From positions 1 to 38,020 of the forward strand of contig JAISUL010000106.1 in assembly GCA_031272145.1 (NCBI GenBank): a stretch of DNA of 38,020 nucleotides. The letters run 5' to 3'. Positions 23,251-29,869 of the stretch are shown here, one piece after another (position 1 is the first letter of the stretch; each line of letters starts with the position of its first letter). Source of the DNA: Synergistaceae bacterium (GTDB lineage Bacteria > Synergistota > Synergistia > Synergistales > Aminobacteriaceae). Under the pieces are notes generated by a model. It saw nothing but the letters and a program-made list of their open reading frames with translations. It did no database searches and was not told where the DNA came from. A program made the position numbers and the translations under genes.

Positions 23251-24510
23251 CTAATTTGCGTTTTCTCCTGCCAAATATCCCGTGCTCCAGCATAACTGGA
23301 GGTTGAACCCCCCTGTTGGGCCGTTTAAGTCCAGAAGCTCGCCGGCGAAGGAGAGGTTGGGGCAGAGCCTTGACCTCATGGTCTGCGGGTCGACCTCGTC
23401 AAGGCTGACGCCGCCCTTCGTGACGATGGCGTGGTCGAAGCTCCAGAGGTGCGTGACGGTCATCGTTATGTCCTTGAGCAGGCGTGCGATGCCGAGCGCA
23501 GCCGGCTGCTCCCGCGGGGAGGCGCCGAGTACCGCCATGAACATCGGGATCAGCGCCCTCGGCAGGAGCCCGGCCATCCCGCCGGCCACGTCGCGGCCCT
23601 CTCGCCCCGCGAAGCCGCGGCCCACTCGGTCGGCCAGCTTTTCGAGCGTGAGCGCCGGCTTGAGGTCGAGGTGGAGCGTCACGGTGCCCTTCGCCATGAG
23701 CTCCGGCAGGGACGCGCTTACGTCCATCACGATGGGGCCGCTGACGCCGAAGTTGGTGAACTCCATCTCGCCGAAGCGCGCCATGCTGGGGCACTCCTCC
23801 CCGTCTACTCTGACCGTGAGCCTGACGTTCCTCAGGTCGAATCCCTTGGCGAGCTTGACCCAGGTCTCTCTGACCGCGACCGGCACGAGGGCCGGAGTCG
23901 GGGTGACGATCGAGTGCCCGGCTTGTCTCGCAAATCGGTAGCCGTCCCCCGTCGATCCGGTCTTTGGGTATGACATGCCGCCCGTCGCCAGCACGTAGCG
24001 GCCGGCGCCCAGCTCGTCCGAGCGCGTGATCACTCGATCTATGTGCCCATTTTTAACGTTTATCCCCATCACGGGCGTGTTTCTGAGGAATCGCACCAGG
24101 CCCCGGCCGCAGTACGCGAGCAGGCGGTTCATCACAAGCCGCGCCCCCGATGGAGATTTCTTAACGCTTCCGCTTCCTGCTCCGGGCTCGGGGAAGGCGC
24201 GTCCGCCTCGTTCGACGGTTACTTTCACCCCTCCCTGCCGGAAGAACGCCATCGTCCTCTCCGGCCCGAACAGCGACATGGCCGGGCGCAGGAACTCGCC
24301 CCCCTTTTCCCCGTAGCGCGCGAGGAACGAGTCCGCGTCGAGGCGCGAGTTGGTGAAATTGCACCGTCCTCTGCCCGAGATAAGCAGTTTTTCCCCGACC
24401 GAGGCGTTCTTCTCGACCAGGAGCACTGCTGCTCCTTTTTCAGCCGCGCGACCGGCGGCGATGAGGCCGGCCGGCCCGCCCCCTATGACCATCACGTCGA
24501 AGCGCTGCAT
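23251..24510 (-). CDS. BaiN/HI0933-family flavoprotein (NAD(P)/FAD-dependent oxidoreductase)
   Basis: A 419-residue flavoprotein. The N-terminal Rossmann motif is VMVIGGGPAGLIAAGRAAEKG, followed by the family motif ISGRGRCNFTN. The C-terminus has the flavin-binding segment LDLNGPTGGFNLQLCWSTGYLAG. This matches the HI0933/BaiN family, whose few studied members reduce bile-acid intermediates; most have no proven substrate. The start at 24510 has AGGCAGG shortly upstream. Length is normal. It is followed by the CbiA-like gene after about 100 bp, with a mini-repeat pair between them. Confidence 0.93.
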   Translation of the reverse strand: MQRFDVMVIGGGPAGLIAAGRAAEKGAAVLLVEKNASVGEKLLISGRGRCNFTNSRLDADSFLARYGEKGGEFLRPAMSLFGPERTMAFFRQGGVKVTVERGGRAFPEPGAGSGSVKKSPSGARLVMNRLLAYCGRGLVRFLRNTPVMGINVKNGHIDRVITRSDELGAGRYVLATGGMSYPKTGSTGDGYRFARQAGHSIVTPTPALVPVAVRETWVKLAKGFDLRNVRLTVRVDGEECPSMARFGEMEFTNFGVSGPIVMDVSASLPELMAKGTVTLHLDLKPALTLEKLADRVGRGFAGREGRDVAGGMAGLLPRALIPMFMAVLGASPREQPAALGIARLLKDITMTVTHLWSFDHAIVTKGGVSLDEVDPQTMRSRLCPNLSFAGELLDLNGPTGGFNLQLCWSTGYLAGENAN

Positions 24511-24538
24511 ATCGCCTGCCTGATGGGGTCTTTTTTAA

Positions 24539-25099
24539 TTAGAAGTAAATATTAAGCTTGCCTGTGACGGAGAAGCCGCTCAGGTCGTAGCCTTGTACGT
24601 CTGAGACGTAGTTGTACGCGGCTTGGAGCGTGAACCACTTCGTCACGTCTGCGCCGATTGCGATGCGCCCTCCGACGGCAGACCGCCAGCCCGTGTCGAC
24701 GCCGGCGCCGCGGTCCTCGAAGCGCACGCCGTAGAGCGCGGCCCCGACGCCTAGGTAGGGTGAGAAGTCCCGATCGGCGTGCGGCAGGCGCCAGCGCATC
24801 TCGAGGCCGAGCGGTATGATGTCCGCGTCGTTGCCGTTCTCGTTCGCGTGGTAGTAGCCGAAGTACGGCGACAGCTTGAACTCGCCCCTGCCGCTTGAGA
24901 GGCCGAGGGCGCTCAAGTTGACCGACACGCCGAGCTGGAACCACGAGCGCCCGAAGGCGTTCTGGGTCTTGCTGTCGGTCGGCATGTACCACCCGGCTGT
25001 CGGCGAGATGATAAACAGCTTTTCTGATGCAAAAGCCGGAGCGGCGAGCACTGCGAGGCCGAGAGCCAGCGCCGCTGCCAAGATAGATTTGCGTTTCAC
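24539..25099 (-). CDS. Small outer-membrane beta-barrel protein
   Basis: A 186-residue exported protein. The signal peptide (KRKSILAAALALGLAVLAAPAFA) is followed by alternating amphipathic strands with aromatic girdles and a C-terminal strand ending LNIYF. It ends in Phe, as outer-membrane barrels usually do. Segments such as YLGVGAALYGVRFEDRG and SAVGGRIAIGADVTKWFTLQAAYNY resemble the OmpW/OmpA-like 8-strand barrel group. The start is GTG 25099; the ATG at 25129 gives a longer N-terminus without a ribosome binding site. Function unknown. Confidence 0.8.
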   Translation of the reverse strand: MKRKSILAAALALGLAVLAAPAFASEKLFIISPTAGWYMPTDSKTQNAFGRSWFQLGVSVNLSALGLSSGRGEFKLSPYFGYYHANENGNDADIIPLGLEMRWRLPHADRDFSPYLGVGAALYGVRFEDRGAGVDTGWRSAVGGRIAIGADVTKWFTLQAAYNYVSDVQGYDLSGFSVTGKLNIYF

Positions 25100-25139
25100 G
25101 AGCAACACTTTCTTTCTATTTATTATCATGATCTATGAT

Positions 25140-26477
25140 CTATGTTTTGACGCGTCTGTAGACGAAGCAGAAGAACCCCGCCGCCACGAAGCTGCCGCAG
25201 AAGGCCGCCAGCGACTGGAACCACCATATGTGCGAAAAGTCCACCTGAGTCGCGAATATCCACGCGGCTGTCACGCGGAAGACTATGCTGCGCAGGAGCT
25301 GCGTCACGGTTCCGAAGAGCGAGTACCCCGTGCCGACGAAGAACCCGCACGACAGGACGACCAGGATGTTGAACGGGTAGCCTGGCACCGACGCGCGTAT
25401 GGCGGCGGCGGCCATGGCTCCGATCTCCGGCGCTGGCTGGAAGAGGTCGAGGAACAGATGCGGCGCCGCGTAGATGACGCCCCCCATCGTGACCATGAGG
25501 CCGAGCGCCAGGAGGTACGCCGCCTTGAAGCCGGCGAGCATGCGGGCGGCGTTGCGCCTGCCGTAGTTGAACGCCACGTATGGCACGAGGGCTGTGTTGA
25601 TGCCCTGGACGAAGTTAAACGCCAGCTCCTCCACCCTCAGGCCGAGCATCCATGCGGCGACGGCGCGGTGCCCGAACGCGGAGAGTATTTTGTTCACGCT
25701 GCCCATGCCGAGCGCCACGCTGGCCGAGGTCAGGGCGACTGGGACGCCTATCCAGAGTATGCCGCGCCAGTAGAGCGTCGGCCTGTCCCACGGGCGCATG
25801 AGCGGCGACACCTTTATCTCGCTCTCTTTGTTCAGCTTCCGCCACAGGTAGTACGACGAGGCTATGCGGGAGACCCATGTCGCGATGGCTGCGCCGGATA
25901 TTCCCCACCCGACGGAGAAGATGAGTATGGGGTCGAGCACGATGTTTATGGTGTTTGCCAGGGCGATTGCCTTGAACGGCGTCAGCGTGTCCCCCTGGGC
26001 GCGGAAGACGGTGTTGCACATGTACGTGTACCCCATGAAGGGGAACATTATCGGCACCCACATGTTGTAGAGCCAGCAGAGGTGGAGGACGTCGCCCTGA
26101 GCGCCTATGCCCTCGAACACGGCGTTGGAGACCGACGGCAGGATCATGGGCAGGGAGAGCATGCTTTCGACGTACATCAGGGCGAGGGCGCTTCTCGCTA
26201 TGTGCTGCGCCGCTCCGACGTCCCCGCGTCCGAGGTTGCGCCCCATGAGGGCTATGGCGCCGTTGGCCACGCACTCGAGCATAGCGAAGATGCACAGGTT
26301 GACCGGCCCCGTGAACGACATAGCGGCCATGGGAAACTCGCCGAGCCACGATACGAATATCGTGTCGACCAAGTGCAGCAGGCTGCTGAAGACGAAGAGG
26401 CCCATCGAGGGGACGGCCAGCTTGAAGATCGCCGCGCTAGGAGCGTCGCCCCCTAGGTCGGCGTGTCCGCCGAACAG
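25140..26477 (-). CDS. MATE family efflux transporter
   Basis: A multidrug/toxin-extrusion type transporter with about 12 helices. Family hallmarks include VDTIFVSWLGEFPMAAMSF in helix 1-2 and GVPVALTSASVALGMGSVN in the second half. The first ATG (26405) falls inside helix 1 and would remove IFKLAVPS. Homology and hydrophobicity suggest the protein begins upstream, but no ATG, GTG or TTG occurs in frame there. CTG at 26477 (AAGGGGG eight bases upstream) or CTG at 26483 are the candidate starts, next to the stop of the preceding gene at 26480. The substrate cannot be predicted. Confidence 0.85.
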   Translation of the reverse strand: MFGGHADLGGDAPSAAIFKLAVPSMGLFVFSSLLHLVDTIFVSWLGEFPMAAMSFTGPVNLCIFAMLECVANGAIALMGRNLGRGDVGAAQHIARSALALMYVESMLSLPMILPSVSNAVFEGIGAQGDVLHLCWLYNMWVPIMFPFMGYTYMCNTVFRAQGDTLTPFKAIALANTINIVLDPILIFSVGWGISGAAIATWVSRIASSYYLWRKLNKESEIKVSPLMRPWDRPTLYWRGILWIGVPVALTSASVALGMGSVNKILSAFGHRAVAAWMLGLRVEELAFNFVQGINTALVPYVAFNYGRRNAARMLAGFKAAYLLALGLMVTMGGVIYAAPHLFLDLFQPAPEIGAMAAAAIRASVPGYPFNILVVLSCGFFVGTGYSLFGTVTQLLRSIVFRVTAAWIFATQVDFSHIWWFQSLAAFCGSFVAAGFFCFVYRRVKT

Positions 26478-26479
26478 TC

Positions 26480-27901
26480 TCAGTTCCCCCTTAGGCTGCC
26501 CTCGTCCAGGGCGTGGGCGTAGATGTCGAGCAAGAGCGCCCTCAGGTCGTCGCCGTGCATTCCGACTTTGCTGGCGGTCAGGGCGAGGTTTACGTAGAGG
26601 CTGCGGTCGGCTGGGTTCATGCTCACGGCGTCGGCCAGTATTTTGACGTCGGACGGCAGGGAGAGGTCCTTAACGAAGCCCTTCCATATGGGCCCCGTGT
26701 CCCCCGCGAGCGACATGTCGGGGAGCGCGCCGCCGCCGGGCTCGTCGAGGCACGCCCGGAAGGCCTTGAGCGCGTCGCTGAACCTTCTGGCTCGGAACAT
26801 GGACACGCCTATGCTGAACAGCCCGCCCCTGTCGACCTTCTCGTAAATCACTGCCGCGCGGCGCGGAGTATTAGGGGTATTAGGAACCGCGGTATTAGGA
26901 ACAGCAGTATTAGGAACCGAGGCCCTTGGAGCAGCTGGCCTTGTGGCAACTGCCGCCGTGGGGACGGCTGCCCTCCTGCGTGCGGCGGGTCTGAGGGCGG
27001 CGGGTCTGGCGGGGCTGGGGGGCCTGAGGGAAACTGTCCCCTTGGGGGGCTCGGCAGCGGGACGGCCTGCCTCCGTGGCGGGTGCGGCCGCGGGGGTGGA
27101 CACTTCGCCGCCAGGCACTGCCGGTGGCTCGGCCGCCTTTGTGACCTCAGGCTTTGAGGGCTCGGCCTTGGTGCCCTGCTCCTCCTTGGGAGCGGCTGCC
27201 TCCTTGGGAGCGGCTGCTTCTTTGGGAGCGGCTGCTTCCTTGGGAGCGGTTGTCTCCTTGGGGGCAACTGCTGCCTCCTGGGGTGGCTCTAGCGCGGGTT
27301 TTCCCATGATGGACACCGAGCCGATGACTATCGCGCAGAAGATCGCCGCCGCTGCCAGCATGGTGAACAGCCGGCGCCGTTTTTTGCTGGAGGCTTTGGC
27401 GCCCCTGGTCTGCGGCTCTGGGTGGTCGCTCCCAAGCTTGTGCGAGCGGAACGGCTGATACTCGGCGTTCGCTAGGCGCGACACGTTGGCGTCCATCTCG
27501 ATGCCCTGCTCCGGGCCTGAGCTCCGGCTCTCGGCTCTCTTCAGCGCGTCCGTACGGGGCGGGACGAGTCCCCCAAACTGGTTAAGGGGCTGATTAACCC
27601 CGGCCACGTCTTCCTCCTCTTGAGCAATGGACTGACCGATGGGCTGGCTAGCCACCGCCTCGACGGGTTCCCATGTCTGCGCGCCGGGCAAGCTCGGCTC
27701 GGCTGCCATGCTCGGCTCGACTGCCTCCGTCGGCGTGGGCTCCTCCGTGGCAGGGACGACTGCCCGCGCCCTCTGAGCCGTCACGACCACCGGAAGCCGC
27801 AGAACCACCGCCGCGTCCAACAGAAGACCAGTCCGGTCGAACGGGACGTCGCTGAACGACGGCCTTCCGCCCCGAAGCCAATCCTCCAAATCCTTAAGCA
27901 C
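26480..27901 (-). CDS. Proline/alanine-rich single-pass membrane protein, TPR-like C-terminus
   Basis: A 473-residue protein of unknown function. An N-terminal cytosolic part is rich in Glu/Pro, then KKRRR leads into one membrane helix (about residues 178-200). A long Pro/Ala/Lys linker follows, containing KEAAAP repeats and PNTAV repeats. The C-terminal 120 residues (from RGGLFSIGVSMFRARRFSDALKAF) look like TPR helices. The topology resembles TonB-like or periplasm-spanning adaptor proteins, but no family is recognised. The GTG at 27901 is preferred because GAGGGG lies eight bases upstream, inside a mini-repeat; a GTG at 27910 is the alternative. Its promoter appears to be at 27989-28017. 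Confidence 0.7.
   Translation of the reverse strand: MLKDLEDWLRGGRPSFSDVPFDRTGLLLDAAVVLRLPVVVTAQRARAVVPATEEPTPTEAVEPSMAAEPSLPGAQTWEPVEAVASQPIGQSIAQEEEDVAGVNQPLNQFGGLVPPRTDALKRAESRSSGPEQGIEMDANVSRLANAEYQPFRSHKLGSDHPEPQTRGAKASSKKRRRLFTMLAAAAIFCAIVIGSVSIMGKPALEPPQEAAVAPKETTAPKEAAAPKEAAAPKEAAAPKEEQGTKAEPSKPEVTKAAEPPAVPGGEVSTPAAAPATEAGRPAAEPPKGTVSLRPPSPARPAALRPAARRRAAVPTAAVATRPAAPRASVPNTAVPNTAVPNTPNTPRRAAVIYEKVDRGGLFSIGVSMFRARRFSDALKAFRACLDEPGGGALPDMSLAGDTGPIWKGFVKDLSLPSDVKILADAVSMNPADRSLYVNLALTASKVGMHGDDLRALLLDIYAHALDEGSLRGN
26875..26921. repeat. 15-bp tandem repeat (PNTAV) in membrane-protein gene
   Basis: TATTAGGAACCGCGG and close variants occur three times and encode PNTAV; a shortened unit precedes them. 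Confidence 0.85.
27180..27275. repeat. 18-bp tandem repeat (KEAAAP) in membrane-protein gene
   Basis: CCTTGGGAGCGGCTGCCT and variants occur about five times with an 18-bp period and encode KEAAAP. The CTTGGG core and the 18-bp period recall the palindromic mini-repeats, but the unit is not a palindrome. Confidence 0.85.
27568..27602. repeat. Mini-repeat copy in membrane-protein gene
   Basis: AAGGGGCTGATTAACCCC preceded by a diverged inverted half (CCCCCAAACTGGTTAAGGGG). It is read as VNQPLNQFGG before the membrane helix. Confidence 0.65.
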
Positions 27902-27907
27902 CCATAC

Positions 27908-27978
27908 CACCCCTCGCGAGGGGTCAGCGCAGGCCCCAAGGGGTCAGCGTAGGCCCCAAGGGGTCAGTTTGACCCCAA
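27908..27978. repeat. Intergenic mini-repeat array, 20-bp period
   Basis: CCCCTCGCGAGGGG is followed by three GGGGTCAG-type units with a 20-bp period (CCCCAAGGGGTCAGCGTAGG) and ends TTTGACCCC. It fills most of the predicted leader of the membrane-protein gene, including its ribosome binding site. Confidence 0.92.
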
Positions 27979-27988
27979 AGTAAAAAAG

Positions 27989-28017
27989 AGTGTAGCAACA
28001 TGGACGTTCATTCGCAA
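27989..28017 (-). promoter_or_regulatory. Candidate promoter of the membrane-protein gene (divergent)
   Basis: On the minus strand TTGCGA (28012-28017), a 17-bp spacer and TACACT (27989-27994) with TG-N before the -10. Its -35 overlaps the -35 of the plus-strand promoter, so the two may compete. Confidence 0.45.
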
Positions 28018-28034
28018 CATCCGCGTGTTATAAT
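28007..28034 (+). promoter_or_regulatory. Promoter of the phosphatase-sigma-bamA-lpx operon
   Basis: A perfect TATAAT (28029-28034) with a weak TTCATT at 28007-28012 (16-bp spacer), 55 bp before the first gene of the plus-strand run. Confidence 0.6.
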
Positions 28035-28088
28035 TCTCGGCGAAGTTTAGCAAATAAACGGGCCGCCCGGCTATGGAGGTTTTTTCGC

Positions 28089-28736
28089 TTGCCAGCCGAC
28101 AAGAAAATTCTTTTGATACGGCACGGCCGCACCGACTGGAACGACGAGAGGCGCTTTCAGGGGATAAGCGACGTCCCGCTGAACGCCGAGGGCACGGAAC
28201 AGGCCGCGCTCACGTCGGCTCGCCTGGCGTCGGAGCGGCTCGGCGCCGTCTACACCAGCCCACTCTCCCGTGCGCACGCGACCGCGTCAGCGATAGCCGC
28301 GCCCCACGGCCTTGTCCCGACGGTCGTGGACTCGCTCGCCGAGGTAGGCTTCGGCGTCTGGGAGACCATGCCGATACAAACTATAAAGGAACGCGACGAG
28401 GAGTTCTTCGCGAGGTGGCTCGACGACCCGTTCTTCACGGTGCCCGAGGGCGGCGAGGACTGGAGCTCCGCGCGGCGGCGGATAGGCGAGGCCGCGGACG
28501 TCGTCGCGGGCTCTGGTCACGCGAGCGTTGCGGTGGTCTCCCACGGAGGGGTTATACGGGCGCTCTTCGCCCTTCTTCTGGGCTTCGACCCCCATTCTGT
28601 GTGGAGCATCAAGGTGTCCAACTGCTCGCTCACTGGCATAGAGCGCGGCAGCTGGGGCTGGCAGCTGGCGTTCTCAAACGACGACCTTCATCTAAGCCTG
28701 CCGAAAGGCACCGCCCTGCCCGTGTGGAGAAGTTAG
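28089..28736 (+). CDS. Histidine phosphatase family protein (phosphoglycerate mutase-like)
   Basis: A 215-residue branch-1 histidine phosphatase. The catalytic motif is LIRHGRTDWN near the N-terminus, followed by YTSPLSRAHATA, the acid EVGFGVWE and the second histidine VSHGGVIRAL. This family includes cofactor-dependent mutases, alpha-ribazole phosphatase (CobC) and broad phosphatases; the substrate cannot be told. The start is TTG 28089 with GGAGG nine bases upstream. It is the first gene of the envelope operon and lies 25 bp before the sigma factor. Confidence 0.92.
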   Translation: MPADKKILLIRHGRTDWNDERRFQGISDVPLNAEGTEQAALTSARLASERLGAVYTSPLSRAHATASAIAAPHGLVPTVVDSLAEVGFGVWETMPIQTIKERDEEFFARWLDDPFFTVPEGGEDWSSARRRIGEAADVVAGSGHASVAVVSHGGVIRALFALLLGFDPHSVWSIKVSNCSLTGIERGSWGWQLAFSNDDLHLSLPKGTALPVWRS

Positions 28737-28761
28737 AGTAGAATAATTACGGAGGCGCGAG

Positions 28762-29298
28762 ATGGACAGAGAGCAAGAGACGGAGCTTTGGACGAAATGC
28801 CGTGCTGGGGACGAGGACGCGCGCGAGGCGCTCATCGTGGCGTACAGGCCGTTGGTGTTCTGGTTCGCCGGGAAGATGAGGACGAGCCCGTCGCTCAGGC
28901 AGGACGTGATTCAGGAGGGCATGCTGGCCCTGATAGGCGCGGTGGATCGGTTCGACCCGGCGCGCGACCTGAGGTTCACGACCTACGCCTGCTACAGGAT
29001 AAGGGGCTGTATGCTGAACATGCTCGCGAGGACGGAGGGGCGCGCGCCTGTGCCGGTCGGTGAGGCGTTCTCCATGCCGCCGCTCTTCGCCTCCGAGCAG
29101 CCCGACTACGACGGCCTCGACGTGGCCGAGATCATCGGCAGGCTCACTGGCCGGGAGGCGGAGGTCGCGTCCGACATCTTCTTCGAGGGCAAGGAACCGT
29201 CCGAGGTCGCCGAGAAGCGCGGTCTGGACGTGTCCCACGTGTACCGCCTGCGGCGCGTCGCCATAGTGAGGATACGCGAGCTCCTGGGCTTGGCGTGA
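28762..29298 (+). CDS. Small RNA polymerase sigma-70 family factor
   Basis: A 178-residue alternative sigma factor. Region 2 spans about residues 25-95, with the core-binding helix DVIQEGMLALIGAVDRFDP and the -10-reading helix RFTTYACYRIRGCMLNML. A short linker follows, then a region 4 helix-turn-helix (GKEPSEVAEKRGLDVSHVYRLRR). Region 1 and a full region 3 are lacking. The acidic DRFDP and FTTYA pattern is closer to the SigB/SigF/SigH type than to typical ECF factors. GGAGGCGCGAG precedes the ATG. It is followed after 10 bp by a putative membrane anti-sigma factor and then by bamA. Confidence 0.92.
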   Translation: MDREQETELWTKCRAGDEDAREALIVAYRPLVFWFAGKMRTSPSLRQDVIQEGMLALIGAVDRFDPARDLRFTTYACYRIRGCMLNMLARTEGRAPVPVGEAFSMPPLFASEQPDYDGLDVAEIIGRLTGREAEVASDIFFEGKEPSEVAEKRGLDVSHVYRLRRVAIVRIRELLGLA

Positions 29299-29308
29299 GG
29301 TGGTTCCG

Positions 29309-29869
29309 ATGTTTGAAAGGCGCGTCGCGTTTATAGTGAGATGGCTGGAGCGCTGCCTGAAGTCCTGCGGCTCCGGGTCGCTGGAGAGCGCTCTGATGGA
29401 CGTGGAGTGCGCGAGCGCGGACATGGAGCTCCTGCGCAGGGCGCTCTGGGAGAAGGTCGGCAGGCGGAGCGGCTCCCGCTGGCATAGCGCCGGCATGGCC
29501 GTGAAGACCGCGCTCGTCGCGGCGCTGCTGGTCATGGCGACAGCCGAGCCCCTGGCCCGCCCGATGTACGCAGACGTCCTCTCAAGCCAGCCCCAAGAGG
29601 CTTTCTCAAGCCAGCCCCAGCCGGAGCCCCAGCTGGTTTCGACTCCGGCTGCGCCGGTGAAAAGCGCGGCCCGCGGGCGCAGGGAGGCGCCGGCGAAAAC
29701 AAAGCCGGAGACAAAGGCAGAAGAGATAAAAAACGCCGCGCCCAAGGCGGCGGACTTCTTGCCGTATGACCGCGTTCTCTCGCTCGTGCGGACGGGAGAG
29801 AGGGCGCTTAAAAACGAGCCGCCCATAATCATAGTGGGGCCGGAAAATCGAGGAGAGATGAGCAGGTGA
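29309..29869 (+). CDS. Putative membrane-anchored anti-sigma factor
   Basis: A 186-residue protein with an N-terminal cytosolic helical segment of about 60 residues, one membrane helix (about 62-79) and a Pro/Ala/Lys-rich periplasmic part. This size and topology, and its place directly after a sigma factor, are typical of anti-sigma factors, but there is no zinc-type HxxxCxxC motif. A short direct repeat (SSQPQ, twice) follows the helix. The start at ATG 29309 has GTGAGGTGG five bases upstream. The stop overlaps the bamA start (GTGA). The function is inferred from context only. Confidence 0.5.
   Translation: MFERRVAFIVRWLERCLKSCGSGSLESALMDVECASADMELLRRALWEKVGRRSGSRWHSAGMAVKTALVAALLVMATAEPLARPMYADVLSSQPQEAFSSQPQPEPQLVSTPAAPVKSAARGRREAPAKTKPETKAEEIKNAAPKAADFLPYDRVLSLVRTGERALKNEPPIIIVGPENRGEMSR

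Noticed and set aside
25129-25145. ATGATCTATGATCTATG direct repeat between the barrel protein and MATE genes
   Set aside because: Only two short copies at a start codon; likely chance.
24876-26456. Long plus-strand open frame of 526 codons opposite the MATE gene
   Set aside because: It is an antisense shadow of GC-rich codons; composition is His/Arg/Glu-rich with no domain, and the MATE protein on the other strand is clearly real.
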